Notes under the pieces: generated by a model
What the model was told of the DNA's origin: nothing
Databases searched by the model: none
The model's input: the letters and a program-made list of their open reading frames with translations, nothing else
Shown here: positions 7,178 through 15,385 of the stretch, piece by piece
How the letters are laid out: each line of letters begins with the position of its first letter
Position numbering within the stretch: the first letter of the stretch is position 1
Program-made: the position numbers and the translations under genes
From: Rickettsiales bacterium
GTDB lineage: Bacteria; Pseudomonadota; Alphaproteobacteria; G027485855
Assembly (NCBI GenBank): GCA_027485855.1
Contig: JAIXQD010000009.1
Coordinates: 1-44,369 of the forward strand
Length of the DNA: 44,369 bases
Reading direction: 5' to 3'

Positions 7178-7402
7178 ATGGCACTGACATTACAGCAGGC
7201 GCAAACCGCGCTCGATGCGTGGATTGCGGCGGATTTAGCCGTGGCCAAAGGCCAAAGCTATTCCATGAACGGGCGCAGCCTGACCCTCGCCAATACGCGG
7301 GAAATACGGGAGCAGATTCAATACTGGGAGCGCCGTGTCGCCACCCTTGAATCAGCGAATCAAAACCAACAAGCAGCCTTAGCGGATTTCAGCGATGACT
7401 AA
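7178..7402 (+). CDS. DUF6148 / gpW-like small head protein
   Basis: The 74-residue protein has the pattern 'LQQAQTALDAWIAADLAVA', 'GQSYSMNGRSLT' and 'EIREQIQYWERRV', which is typical of DUF6148. This small family lies between terminase and portal in siphophages, in the position of lambda gpW, the head-completion protein. GAAGGA lies upstream of the start. The 3' end overlaps the portal start by eight bases, so translation is probably coupled. Confidence 0.8.
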   Translation: MALTLQQAQTALDAWIAADLAVAKGQSYSMNGRSLTLANTREIREQIQYWERRVATLESANQNQQAALADFSDD

Positions 7403-8936
7403 TCTATTCGATAAAACCATTGAGATATTCTCCCCCGAAGCCGCGCTACGCCGGGAAACCGCCCGATGGATTCTGAAGCACCAGCGTGCCTATGAAGCAG
7501 CCCAGCCCTCGCGCCTGCGGAAGATTAAAACCGACCCCGGCAGTGGTGACGCGGTGGTAGAACGCGCCGGGGAATCGCTGCGCCTGCAAGCTCGCTTTCT
7601 CGATGAAAACCACGACCTCGCACGCGGCGTGCTTAACTGCCTCGTCAATAACGTCATCGGGCGCGGCATTACGGTGGAGCCGCAGGTGAAACTGGCAAAC
7701 GGCGAACTCGCCAAGCCGGTCAACGATCAGCTGCTTGAGCTATGGGATGAATGGATATGCGTGCCGGAAGTCACATGGGAATTGCACTGGAATCAGATGT
7801 TGCGCTTGCTGGCGCGGTGCTGGTTCCGTGATGGCGAAGTGCTGGTGAAACATATCGAAGGCACGAACGCCGCACTCGATCATGGAACCAGCGTCCCGTA
7901 TTCGCTGGAACTGATTGAAGCAGATTATCTGCCCTTCGATTACACCGACGACAAGAAGCGCATTATTCACGGCGTGGAGAAGAACGCGTGGCGCAGGCCG
8001 CGTGCGTATTACCTCTACAAGGAACACCCCGGCGACAAGTACAGCTTTGTCACCCGGCAGGACACGAAACGCTATCCGGCAGAGAAAATCATCCATCTGA
8101 AGATTACCGACCGCATCGCGCAGACACGCGGCGTTTCCATCTTTGCCAGCGTGATGACACGCATGGAGGATATTAAGGATTATGAACTTTCCGAGCGGCT
8201 GGCGGCGAAAGTTGCGGCCAGTATTTGCGCCTATGTGCGAAAGAACCTTGATGCACCGACGAACCCGCAAAGCGTCGATGCGGCGGGTAATCGCCTGCTG
8301 AAAATGCAGCCGGGGATGATTTTCGATAACCTGCTGCCCGGTGAGGAAATCGGGATGATTGATAGCAATCGCCCCAATGCCATGCTGGAGCAATTCCGAA
8401 ACAGCCAGCTGCGTGCAGTCGCTGCCGGAACCAGCACTAGCTATTCGAGCATATCGAAGGATTACAACGGCACTTACAGCGCCCAGCGTCAGGAGTTGGT
8501 GGAGCAATCCGTCCATTACGGCGTGCTGCGCGACTATTTCATCGAACGCTGCGTGCGCCCGATATGGGAACGGTTCGTGGATATGGCGGTGCTGTCAGGC
8601 AAGCTGGAACTGCCCGAAGGCAGCATCAACCCGCGCACGCTGTGGAATGCAGGATTTCAGGGACCGACCATGCCGTGGATTGACCCGAAAAAGGAAGGCG
8701 AAGCCGAGCAGCTGGCCGTATCCGCCGGGTTCAAATCGCGGTCGCAGGTTATCCGCGAACGCGGCGGCAATCCGCAGGATGTATTCGAGCAAATCAAACA
8801 GGAACGCGCACAGGAAGAAGAAGCAGGCCTGACCTTTACCAGCAGTGCCAGCAAGCCGGTGGCGGCAACCAAAACACCAGAAAAAGAAGGAGAACCCGAT
8901 GACGAACAACCCGGAAATACTGACACGAACGCTTGA
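7395..8936 (+). CDS. Phage portal protein, lambda gpB family
   Basis: The 513-residue portal forms the dodecameric ring at the capsid vertex through which DNA is packaged. Family signatures include 'LDENHDLARGVLNCLVNNVIG' (in parts: LDENHDLARG, LNCLVNNVIG), 'CWFRDGEVLVK', 'YSLELIEADYLP', 'IIHGVEKN' and 'GTSTSYSSISKDYNGTYSA', matching lambda-type portals. The C-terminus is low-complexity and acidic ('EKEGEPDDEQPGNTDTNA'). The last 38 bases overlap the protease-capsid gene. Confidence 0.92.
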   Translation: MTNLFDKTIEIFSPEAALRRETARWILKHQRAYEAAQPSRLRKIKTDPGSGDAVVERAGESLRLQARFLDENHDLARGVLNCLVNNVIGRGITVEPQVKLANGELAKPVNDQLLELWDEWICVPEVTWELHWNQMLRLLARCWFRDGEVLVKHIEGTNAALDHGTSVPYSLELIEADYLPFDYTDDKKRIIHGVEKNAWRRPRAYYLYKEHPGDKYSFVTRQDTKRYPAEKIIHLKITDRIAQTRGVSIFASVMTRMEDIKDYELSERLAAKVAASICAYVRKNLDAPTNPQSVDAAGNRLLKMQPGMIFDNLLPGEEIGMIDSNRPNAMLEQFRNSQLRAVAAGTSTSYSSISKDYNGTYSAQRQELVEQSVHYGVLRDYFIERCVRPIWERFVDMAVLSGKLELPEGSINPRTLWNAGFQGPTMPWIDPKKEGEAEQLAVSAGFKSRSQVIRERGGNPQDVFEQIKQERAQEEEAGLTFTSSASKPVAATKTPEKEGEPDDEQPGNTDTNA

Positions 8937-10815
8937 GCTAACCTCCCGCTCCATCGTTGACGCTGAAAGCCGCCTTGTGCGGCTTTCTTTTTCTTCGGAG
9001 GAACCCGTCACCCGGCAGAGCTTCTTCAGCGATGCGTGGGTGGAGGTGCTGGGTCATAACGATGGCGAAGTGGATCTGGAGCGGCTGAATAACAGCGCTC
9101 CGGTGCTTTACAATCATGACCGCAGCGAAGGCGCTAACCGTATCGGCGTGGTGGAACGCGCATGGCTGGAGAATGGCCGTGGTTACGCGGAAATCCGCTT
9201 AAGCCGCCGCGCTGAAGTGGAAGGCCTGTGGCAGGACGTGCGCGATGGCATCCTGCGCAACGTGTCAGTTGCCTACCGCATTAACGAACGCAAACTCATC
9301 GAAGAACACAAAGATAAACCAGACGTTTACCGCGTTGTCCGTTGGACACCGATGGAAATCTCGCTGGTCGATATTCCCGCTGATCCCACCGTTGGGGTTG
9401 GCCGGAAACTGGAGGCCGAAATCCTCCAGCCTCAACCCCAACCAACCCAAAAGGAGAACCCAATGCCTGAACCCGTAAAAGAACCGCAAGCCCGCACTGA
9501 ACCCGATATGGAAACGGTGCGCGGTGATGCAATGGCCGAAGGTGCAAAGCGTGCGCTGGAGGATGAAAAGAAACGCCGTGGCGATATTCGCACCCTGTTT
9601 GCCAACCACCCCGACCATGACAAGGTGCGCGATGCGTGCCTCGATAACCCGGAGGTGGATGTCAACGAGGCGCGTAAGCAGCTGCTCGATGCCATTGGCA
9701 AACGCGAGGAGCCGGTTGCGACCGGGCAACGTATCGAAATGGGACAGACCGAGGTGGAGAAATTCGCCCGTGCTGCTGAAGATGCGGTTGCTTTCCGCGC
9801 TGGTATCGCCAGCAAGGACAGCGAGCCTTCCGAGTTCCGTGGCTACACGCTGCTGGAACTGGCGCGTAAGTCCTTGGAGGTGCGCGGCGTGCGCGTGCAT
9901 GGGCTGGATAAGCGCGAGCTGGTAGCGCGTGCCTTTACCCATTCGAGCAGCGACTTCCCCAAAATTCTCGAAAACAATGCCCGTAAAGCCATGCTGCGCG
10001 GGTATAGCGAAGCTGAGGAAGTCTTCGAGCAATTCACCCGCGTCGGCAACCTGTCCGATTTCAAAACGCACAGCCGCGTAGGTTTGGGCGTGTTTGAAAC
10101 GCTGGATAAGATTCCTGAAGGCGGTGAATACAAGCACGGCACGATTGGTGAACGTGGTGAAACCATCCAGCTGGCCACCTACGGCAAGCTATTTGCCATC
10201 ACCCGTCAAGCCATTATCAATGATGATCTGACCGCTTTCACCGATATTCCACGCAAGATGGGGCGTGCTGCTTCCCGCACGGTGGGTGACATCGTATGGA
10301 AAGTGCTGACCGGCAACCCCACCATGTCAGACGGTGTAACGCTGTTCCACACGGCCACGCATAAAAACCTTGCCGCCACCGGCTCGGTAATTAACGCGGC
10401 CAACGTCGGCGCAGCGCGTACCGCCATGCGTAAGCAGAAGGATGGCGCGGCGACTCTCAACATCCGTCCGCAATATTTTCTGGTGCCTGCGGCGCTGGAG
10501 GACACTGCACGGGTGCTGATGGCATCGGAAACCGACCCGGCCTCCACCAACAGCCGTGTGCCGAACCCGGTGCGCGGTTCGCTGGAAATCATCGTGGATG
10601 CACGTTTGGATGAGGCATCAGCTACCGCATGGTATCTGACCGCTGACCCGAACCTGTTCGACACGATTGAGGTGGGTTACCTCGATGGCGTGGCCGCTCC
10701 GTTCCTCGACCAGCAGGACGGCTGGACGGTGGATGGTGTGGAATACAAGGTTCGCATCGACGCAGCGGCAGCGCCGCTCGAATACCGCACCATGTATAAA
10801 AACCCCGGCGCGTAA
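8899..10815 (+). CDS. Prohead protease-major capsid protein fusion
   Basis: The 638-residue protein combines a prohead maturation protease with a scaffold and major capsid protein. Residues 1-180 resemble HK97-type (U35) proteases; likely catalytic residues are His73 in 'VLYNHDRS' and Ser123 in 'RNVSVAYR'. A Pro/Gln linker follows (about 180-190). Residues 190-330 form an acidic, helical scaffold-like region, and about 340-638 the capsid ('LLELARKSLEVRGVRV' through 'PLEYRTMYKNPGA'). ATG 8899 was chosen because AAGGAG lies at 8888-8893; longer frames lack this. An in-frame internal start at 9463 with its own strong ribosome site would make scaffold-capsid alone. The start overlaps the portal gene by 38 bases. 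Confidence 0.88.
   Translation: MTNNPEILTRTLELTSRSIVDAESRLVRLSFSSEEPVTRQSFFSDAWVEVLGHNDGEVDLERLNNSAPVLYNHDRSEGANRIGVVERAWLENGRGYAEIRLSRRAEVEGLWQDVRDGILRNVSVAYRINERKLIEEHKDKPDVYRVVRWTPMEISLVDIPADPTVGVGRKLEAEILQPQPQPTQKENPMPEPVKEPQARTEPDMETVRGDAMAEGAKRALEDEKKRRGDIRTLFANHPDHDKVRDACLDNPEVDVNEARKQLLDAIGKREEPVATGQRIEMGQTEVEKFARAAEDAVAFRAGIASKDSEPSEFRGYTLLELARKSLEVRGVRVHGLDKRELVARAFTHSSSDFPKILENNARKAMLRGYSEAEEVFEQFTRVGNLSDFKTHSRVGLGVFETLDKIPEGGEYKHGTIGERGETIQLATYGKLFAITRQAIINDDLTAFTDIPRKMGRAASRTVGDIVWKVLTGNPTMSDGVTLFHTATHKNLAATGSVINAANVGAARTAMRKQKDGAATLNIRPQYFLVPAALEDTARVLMASETDPASTNSRVPNPVRGSLEIIVDARLDEASATAWYLTADPNLFDTIEVGYLDGVAAPFLDQQDGWTVDGVEYKVRIDAAAAPLEYRTMYKNPGA
8965..8992 (+). terminator. 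Terminator-like hairpin inside the protease-capsid gene
   Basis: GAAAGCCGC (8965-8973) and GCGGCTTTC (8979-8987) form a perfect nine-base stem with a five-base loop, followed by TTTTT (8988-8992). This is the form of a Rho-independent terminator, but it lies about 22 codons inside an open gene and 30 bases after the portal stop. It could attenuate transcription between portal and capsid, or act as an mRNA processing or stability element. Confidence 0.5.
9449..9465 (+). promoter_or_regulatory. Internal ribosome site and start codon for scaffold-capsid
   Basis: AAAAGGAG (9449-9456) lies six bases before an in-frame ATG (9463-9465, codon 189 of the fusion), exactly after the Pro/Gln linker. The predicted nested product begins MPEPVKEPQAR, has 450 residues and lacks the protease. 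This parallels lambda C/Nu3, where an internal start makes the scaffold in excess over the protease. Confidence 0.65.
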
Positions 10816-10840
10816 CCACCCCAAAAGACCAAAGCAACCA

Positions 10841-10862
10841 GCGGCTTCTAGCCGCTTTTTTT
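10841..10862 (+). terminator. Rho-independent terminator/attenuator after the capsid gene
   Basis: GCGGCT (10841-10846) and AGCCGC (10850-10855) form a six-base stem with a three-base loop, followed by seven Ts (10856-10862). It lies in the 73-base gap between the capsid and DUF2190 genes. As the downstream genes are needed late and no new promoter is evident, it is more likely a partial terminator that sets relative amounts. Confidence 0.7.
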
Positions 10863-10888
10863 ATGCCTGAAACAAAGGAGAAATCACT

Positions 10889-11218
10889 ATGGCTAAAAAC
10901 TTCATCCATGAGGGCGATGTCCTCAATTACACCGCCGGGGCGAATATAGCTTCCGGCCAGTTCGTGCTGATCGGTGCGATTGGTGGCGTGGCAATCGCTG
11001 CTATCGCCAACGGTGCGACGGGCGCGGTGCGCGTCAAAGGCGTGTTCAGCGTCCCGAAAGCCGCTGGCGCGGTCACCCAAGGAGCTAAACTCTATTGGGA
11101 TGCCGCCAACTCCGTGCTTACCACTACTGCCTCCGGCAACACGATTGTCGGTGTGGCGGCGGCAGCGGCGCAGAGCGGCGACGCAACGGTGCAAGTCCTC
11201 CTGAATGTTGGGCTTTAA
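10889..11218 (+). CDS. DUF2190 family capsid decoration-like protein
   Basis: The 109-residue protein is rich in Ala, Gly and Val and fits DUF2190 ('GDVLNYTAGANIASGQFVLIG' in parts: GDVLNYTAG, IASGQFVLIG; 'GAVRVKGVFSVPKAA'; 'GAKLYWDAAN'). Members occur next to major capsid genes and are proposed to be head decoration or stabilising proteins with a beta-rich fold. AAAGGAG precedes the start. A terminator-like hairpin upstream (10841-10862) may lower or tune its transcription relative to capsid. Confidence 0.85.
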   Translation: MAKNFIHEGDVLNYTAGANIASGQFVLIGAIGGVAIAAIANGATGAVRVKGVFSVPKAAGAVTQGAKLYWDAANSVLTTTASGNTIVGVAAAAAQSGDATVQVLLNVGL

Positions 11219-11222
11219 GCCC

Positions 11223-11534
11223 ATGACATTCTTGGATGACATGCACGGTCATCACCAAACCCTACTGAAGGCGCTGGATGGGCGCGAGGTAACCTACACC
11301 CCCGATGGGGGAACGCCTCGCGTCCTATCCGGCATGTTGCAGGCCTATTCCGAATTGGTCGGCGGCGAATCGGTGGATGTGGTGGTGGCAAACCCGGTGT
11401 TATCGGTACGAACACAGGACATTCCCGAAATCCAGACCGGCGACCAATTCACGGTCGATGGTCAGGATTACGAGGTGGCCATGATTCGCCCGGATAGCGA
11501 AGGCATCACCGAACTTATTTTGGAAAAACTATGA
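11223..11534 (+). CDS. Phage head-tail joining protein (prophage 'ATP-binding sugar transporter-like' family)
   Basis: The 103-residue protein lies where lambda FII-type head-tail connector genes lie, just before the tail terminator gene. Its small beta-rich composition ('TQDIPEIQTGDQFTVDGQDY', ending 'GITELILEKL') matches the prophage family misleadingly named ATP-binding sugar transporter-like. The start is uncertain: ATG 11223 lies after the DUF2190 stop, whereas ATG 11205 would overlap it by 14 bases; neither has a strong ribosome site. The 3' end overlaps the next gene by ATGA. Confidence 0.65.
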   Translation: MTFLDDMHGHHQTLLKALDGREVTYTPDGGTPRVLSGMLQAYSELVGGESVDVVVANPVLSVRTQDIPEIQTGDQFTVDGQDYEVAMIRPDSEGITELILEKL

Positions 11535-11974
11535 CACACGCCCGCACGCAGATACGGCAGGCGGTGGTGAACCTGCTTGCCGGGAACACTGCCGCCGGAA
11601 GCCGGGTTTATGCGTCCCGCGTCTATGCGCTGGACGACCCAAAACTACCGGCTTTGCTCGTGTTCACGCCGCAGGAAGGCATGGGGAACCCATCCATGCA
11701 GCGGCCACGCACGCAGCAGCGCAATCTTCAGCTGGTGATCGAAGGCTATGTGAAGGCCAGAGGCGATATTGATGCCGAGGCCGACGCATTGGCGCTGGAG
11801 TTAGAGCAAATCATCGGCGCTGACCCGACGCTTGGCGGGTTGGTGAAGGATGCCACGCTCGACACCACCAGCACCCAGCTTTCCGGCGAAGGAGAAAAGC
11901 CTGTCGCCATCATCAGCCTGACATTCGCAGTCCTGTACTGCGTCAAAGAAAACGCGCCGCAGACGCTCGTTTAA
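11531..11974 (+). CDS. Tail terminator, lambda gpU-like
   Basis: The 147-residue protein fits the minor tail protein U / tail terminator family: an N-terminal helix 'HARTQIRQAVVNLLAG', a strand 'LPALLVFTPQEG', and a ferredoxin-like repeat with 'QRNLQLVIEGYVKA' and 'DIDAEADALALELEQII'. gpU caps the finished tail tube and connects it to the head. It directly follows the head-tail joining gene with an ATGA overlap, which leaves no room for the usual gpZ gene; that gene is at 323. Confidence 0.75.
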   Translation: MTHARTQIRQAVVNLLAGNTAAGSRVYASRVYALDDPKLPALLVFTPQEGMGNPSMQRPRTQQRNLQLVIEGYVKARGDIDAEADALALELEQIIGADPTLGGLVKDATLDTTSTQLSGEGEKPVAIISLTFAVLYCVKENAPQTLV

Positions 11975-12005
11975 CCCCACTCAACTCAACATTAGGAGAA
12001 ATAGT

Positions 12006-12401
12006 ATGGCTACCCACGCTGGCAGCGAGGGGAAGGTCTTTATTGGCACTTCCCAAGTCGCAGAAGTTAAATCGTGGTCACTCGAAGTGACCTCCGACAC
12101 GGTGGATGCGTCCATCATCGGTACGCAATGGCGCAAGAACCAAGCCACCATCAAAAGCTGGTCAGGCAGTTTTGATGCGTTTTGGGATGAAACCGACACC
12201 ACCGGCCAAGGTGCGCTTGAAGTCGGCGCGACTGTTACCCTCAATCTCTATCCGGAAGGCAATGCCTCCGGCGCGACGTATTGGACGGGTGACGCAATCG
12301 TGACCTCCATCGCTTACAGCGGCTCCTTCGATGGAATCGTGGAAGCCACCTTCAGCTTCACCGGCACAGGTGCGCTGGATGAAGAAACCGTCACACCATA
12401 A
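12006..12401 (+). CDS. Major tail (tube) protein
   Basis: The 131-residue beta-rich protein has the pattern of small siphophage tail tube proteins ('GSEGKVFIGTSQVAEVKSWS' N-terminus, 'TIKSWSGSFDAFWDETD', and C-terminal 'GIVEATFSFTGTGAL'). It would polymerise into hexameric rings that form the tail tube around the tape measure. TAGGAGAA precedes the ATG. The neighbours on either side (terminator gpU and chaperone G) are in canonical order. Confidence 0.8.
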   Translation: MATHAGSEGKVFIGTSQVAEVKSWSLEVTSDTVDASIIGTQWRKNQATIKSWSGSFDAFWDETDTTGQGALEVGATVTLNLYPEGNASGATYWTGDAIVTSIAYSGSFDGIVEATFSFTGTGALDEETVTP

Positions 12402-12410
12402 GGGGGCATC

Positions 12411-12788
12411 ATGCGTACCATCGACCAAGTAAAGAAGCATTATCAAGCACAAGAGCGCGTGGTTATCTCCGTTCCCGAATGGGGCGAAGGTGATGCACCG
12501 CTCGAAATCAACATCTTCCCGATGACGATGGCGGAGGCCAGCCTTATCCAGCGCATGTCTGGTAAGAAGGCCTCCAACATTGAAAGCGCGGTCAATTCCC
12601 TGATCGTGAAAGCCCGCGACAAGGATGGCAACCGCCTGTTCAAAGTCGAGGACAAGGAAACGCTGCTCAATTTTGCGGATTGCCGCGTGATTCTTCGCAT
12701 TAATGAGGAAATCGAGCGCCACTTCTTCAAAAACGTGGAGCAAGCCAAGGGAAACTCCGAAGCGACCCCATCCGACACTGCCAGCTGA
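12411..12788 (+). CDS. Tail assembly chaperone, lambda gpG-like
   Basis: The 125-residue protein lies between tail tube and tape measure genes. It has the helical features expected of gpG-like chaperones, which bind the tape measure during tail assembly ('MTMAEASLIQRMSGKKASNI', 'LNFADCRVILRINEEIERHF'). Near the 3' end a GGGAAAC slippery heptamer in the correct codon phase allows a -1 shift into the overlapping T frame, giving a longer G-T product ending at 12919. GGGGG lies just before the start. Confidence 0.8.
   Translation: MRTIDQVKKHYQAQERVVISVPEWGEGDAPLEINIFPMTMAEASLIQRMSGKKASNIESAVNSLIVKARDKDGNRLFKVEDKETLLNFADCRVILRINEEIERHFFKNVEQAKGNSEATPSDTAS
12749..12755 (+). promoter_or_regulatory. 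Programmed -1 frameshift slippery heptamer (G/T)
   Basis: The heptamer G GGA AAC (12749, 12750-12752, 12753-12755) is in the zero frame of the gpG-like gene, the X-XXY-YYZ form used by lambda G/T (GGGAAAG). After a -1 slip the frame is open through 'LRSDPIRHCQLMLAYRLSKP' to the TAG at 12917-12919. Confidence 0.82.
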
Positions 12789-12919
12789 TGCTGGCGTACC
12801 GCCTCAGCAAACCACTCCCGGAAATCGAGCAAATGACAACCGCTGAGTTCGCGGAATGGGTCGCTTTTTTTCAACTTCAACAGGAACTGATGGGTAAATC
12901 TCATGGCCGCGTTCGGTAG
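12788..12919 (+). CDS. Tail assembly chaperone T part (DUF4035-like), made by -1 frameshift
   Basis: The 43-codon frame begins at an ATG overlapping the gpG-like stop (TGATG) and codes 'MLAYRLSKPLPEIEQ', 'MTTAEFAEWVAFFQLQQE'. This pattern resembles small DUF4035/GpT-like proteins that follow gpG genes. It is in the -1 frame of the gpG gene and open from the slippery site, so the expected main product is the G-T fusion (12411-12919 with a shift at 12755). Independent initiation at 12788 is possible by stop-start coupling. The 3' end overlaps the tape measure start by 17 bases. Confidence 0.75.
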   Translation: MLAYRLSKPLPEIEQMTTAEFAEWVAFFQLQQELMGKSHGRVR

Positions 12920-14807
12920 TGCAGAATTTATCATCCGCGCCATTAACAAAACGCAGCAGACATTCGCGCAAATTAACAATGGCGTGAATGATATGGATAA
13001 GCGGTTCAAGCGCCTCAGCGGTGGCTTGAACCGCATTGGCGGCTTGATGGCCACGGCATTCGTGGGCAAGCAGGTCACTGATACCATCACCAAGTTTGAA
13101 AAACTTGAAGCCAGCTTGCGAACGGTTACCGGCTCGGCGGATAATGCGAGTGTGGCCTTTGGCTTCATTGAAAAATTCGCGGCGGAAACTCCGTTCCAGT
13201 TGGAGGAAGTCGTCGATGCTTTCATTAAGCTGAAGGCGCTGGGTCTTACTCCATCGGAGGAAGCCCTTACGTCTTACGGAAACACCGCAACGGCGATGGG
13301 GAAATCCCTCAACCAGATGATTGAAGCGGTGGCGGATGCGACCACGGGCGAATTTGAGCGCCTCAAAGAATTCGGCATCAAATCCCGCGTGCAGGGTGAA
13401 CAGGTTACCTTCACCTTCCAAGGTGTCAGCACGACCGTCGGCAAGAACGCCAAAGAAATTGAAGGCTATCTGCGTTCCATCGGCGATGTGCAGTTTGCCG
13501 GGGCGATGAAGGAACAGGCAGGCACGCTGAATGTGGCGCTTTCCAACATGGGCGATGCGTTCGCCAAGCTGGTAAAAGCCATTGGCGATGCAGGCCTGAC
13601 CGATATTCTGATTTTCTTGGCAGATAAAGTGCGCTGGCTGGCGCAGGTGATTACGGATTCCATCGAACCGTTTGGGCTTGGATTTAAGGCCTTCATCGCG
13701 GAGGTGATAAAGTTCGGCAACCTGTTCATTGCCGTGTTCAAAGGCGTGGGCGATGCGTTCAGCGCATTCGGCGATGCTATCTCCAACCGTTTTGAGGCGC
13801 TGGGGCAAGACCTCAAGAATTTCGTGGAAAATCCGCTGGGCGGCATTTCCTTCGAGAACACGCGCAAGGCTCTGGAAACCGGCCTTGCTGATGCAATGGG
13901 GCAAGCCTTCGATAAGGCGCTGGCGGAAGCGAAGGAATTCAACGCCGGGATTGATGCTGAAATCCAAAGCGCGGCCATGAAAATCGTGGATGCGCGAAAT
14001 GCCAAAAACAAATCGCTCGATAGCCTGTTTCAGGAAACCCAAGAGCCGGAGAAAGTGAAGGAAACGGCCAAGGAAGTGAAGTCATTCAACAAGCTCCAGC
14101 AGGAAGCGCAGCGCATTATTGAGGCCACACGCACCCCGCTGGAAAACTACAACAAGGAAATGTCGCAGCTGAATCTCCTGCTGGAGAAAGGCTACATCAA
14201 TCAGGAAACTTTCGGACGTGCGACCGAGCAAGCAGCGGAACGCCTGAATAAATCCACGAAAAAGACCGGCGAAACCATCGAGGGTGAATTTGATAGAATC
14301 GGCGAAAGCATGGAAGGCACGATTGCCGACTCGCTGGATGCCATCAGTGGCCGCTTCGATAGCTTCGGCGACTTCTTCACCGGCATGTTGTCCGACCTGA
14401 ACCGCGCCTTGCTGAAATGGGCGCTGAATGACCTAGGCATCACCGGCAAAGGCGGATTCATCGAGGATATTTTCGGCTCCATCAAAGGCATTTTCGGTGG
14501 TGGTGGCAGTAGCGGCGGTGGTTTGGGCGGCATCCTTGGTGGCATTGGGGATTTCTTCGGCGGCTTCTTCGCCGATGGCGGCAGGCTGAAACCCGGCCAG
14601 TTCGGTGTGGTCGGCGAACGCGGTCCCGAATTGGCTTATGCCGGGAATGCACCGCTCAACATCACCCCCAACATGGGCGTGGGCGCATCCCCCATCACTA
14701 TCAACATGAACGTGCAAACACCCGATGTTCGCAGCTTCCGGCAAAGCCAAAGCCAGATTGCGGCTGATATGGCGCGTTCTATCGAACGAGCAAGGAGAAA
14801 CCTATGA
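12903..14807 (+). CDS. Tape measure protein
   Basis: The 634-residue protein sets tail length and passes through the tail tube during DNA ejection. The N-terminal half has the tape measure pattern 'GSAEFIIRAINKTQQTFAQI', 'EKLEASLRTVTGSADNA', 'FAAETPFQLEEVVDAFIKLK' and 'MGKSLNQMIEAVADA'. A hydrophobic central part (about 225-300) is followed by coiled-coil-like segments (375-460). There is then a Gly-rich stretch near 535-560 and a C-terminal 'ADGGRLKPGQFGVVGERGPE' typical of many siphophage tape measures. The length predicts a tail of about 90-100 nm by the usual rule of thumb of roughly 0.15 nm per residue, which is an inference only. Confidence 0.9.
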   Translation: MAAFGSAEFIIRAINKTQQTFAQINNGVNDMDKRFKRLSGGLNRIGGLMATAFVGKQVTDTITKFEKLEASLRTVTGSADNASVAFGFIEKFAAETPFQLEEVVDAFIKLKALGLTPSEEALTSYGNTATAMGKSLNQMIEAVADATTGEFERLKEFGIKSRVQGEQVTFTFQGVSTTVGKNAKEIEGYLRSIGDVQFAGAMKEQAGTLNVALSNMGDAFAKLVKAIGDAGLTDILIFLADKVRWLAQVITDSIEPFGLGFKAFIAEVIKFGNLFIAVFKGVGDAFSAFGDAISNRFEALGQDLKNFVENPLGGISFENTRKALETGLADAMGQAFDKALAEAKEFNAGIDAEIQSAAMKIVDARNAKNKSLDSLFQETQEPEKVKETAKEVKSFNKLQQEAQRIIEATRTPLENYNKEMSQLNLLLEKGYINQETFGRATEQAAERLNKSTKKTGETIEGEFDRIGESMEGTIADSLDAISGRFDSFGDFFTGMLSDLNRALLKWALNDLGITGKGGFIEDIFGSIKGIFGGGGSSGGGLGGILGGIGDFFGGFFADGGRLKPGQFGVVGERGPELAYAGNAPLNITPNMGVGASPITINMNVQTPDVRSFRQSQSQIAADMARSIERARRNL

Positions 14808-15385
14808 GCTTTGTAGAAACCCAATTCCCCACCGACATCAGCTACGGCGCGAATGGTGGTCCGATGTTTATGACGGATGTGGTGACCACGCTATCCGGGC
14901 ATGAGCAGCGCAACAGCAAATGGAGCCAAGCGCGTGCGCGGTATAATGCCGCTTCCGGGGTAAAAACCGAAACGCAGTGGCAGGCGCTGATTGCGTTTTT
15001 CCGGGCGCGGCGTGGTAAGGCGGTGGGATTCCGCTTCAAGGATTGGAGCGACTTCAAAGCAGTAAACCAGCCGCTGCAATCGCTTGGCGGCGATGAATAC
15101 CAGATGGTGAAGCGGTATGTCAGCGGCGCTGTAGTGTCAGAGCGCATTATCACCAAGCCGGTCGCTGGCACGGTGAAGCTCTATAAAAACAGCATCCTGC
15201 AAGTGAGTGGCTGGAGCGTGGACACGGCCACAGGAATCATCACCACCGCCCATACCGGCACGCTTACGGTGGATTTTGAATTCGATGTGCCGGTGCGCTT
15301 CGATACGGACGAGCTGGGGCTTTCGATGGATAGCTTCAATGCCGGTAGCTGGAACAACATTCCGCTGATTGAGGTGCGCGTATGA
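14804..15385 (+). CDS. DUF2460 tail protein (GTA gp12-like, distal tail)
   Basis: The 193-residue protein belongs to DUF2460: 'FVETQFPTDISYGANGGP', 'SGHEQRNSKWSQARARYNAA', 'LIAFFRARRGKAVGFRFKDW' and 'FDVPVRFDTDEL'. In the Rhodobacter gene transfer agent the homologous gene (gp12) encodes the distal tail protein at the tube-baseplate junction. Four bases overlap with the tape measure gene and four with the next gene, consistent with strictly coupled expression. Confidence 0.9.
   Translation: MSFVETQFPTDISYGANGGPMFMTDVVTTLSGHEQRNSKWSQARARYNAASGVKTETQWQALIAFFRARRGKAVGFRFKDWSDFKAVNQPLQSLGGDEYQMVKRYVSGAVVSERIITKPVAGTVKLYKNSILQVSGWSVDTATGIITTAHTGTLTVDFEFDVPVRFDTDELGLSMDSFNAGSWNNIPLIEVRV

Noticed and set aside
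12804..14042. 412-codon minus-strand frame opposite the tape measure gene
   Set aside because: Antisense shadow caused by codon bias; no ribosome site or domain.
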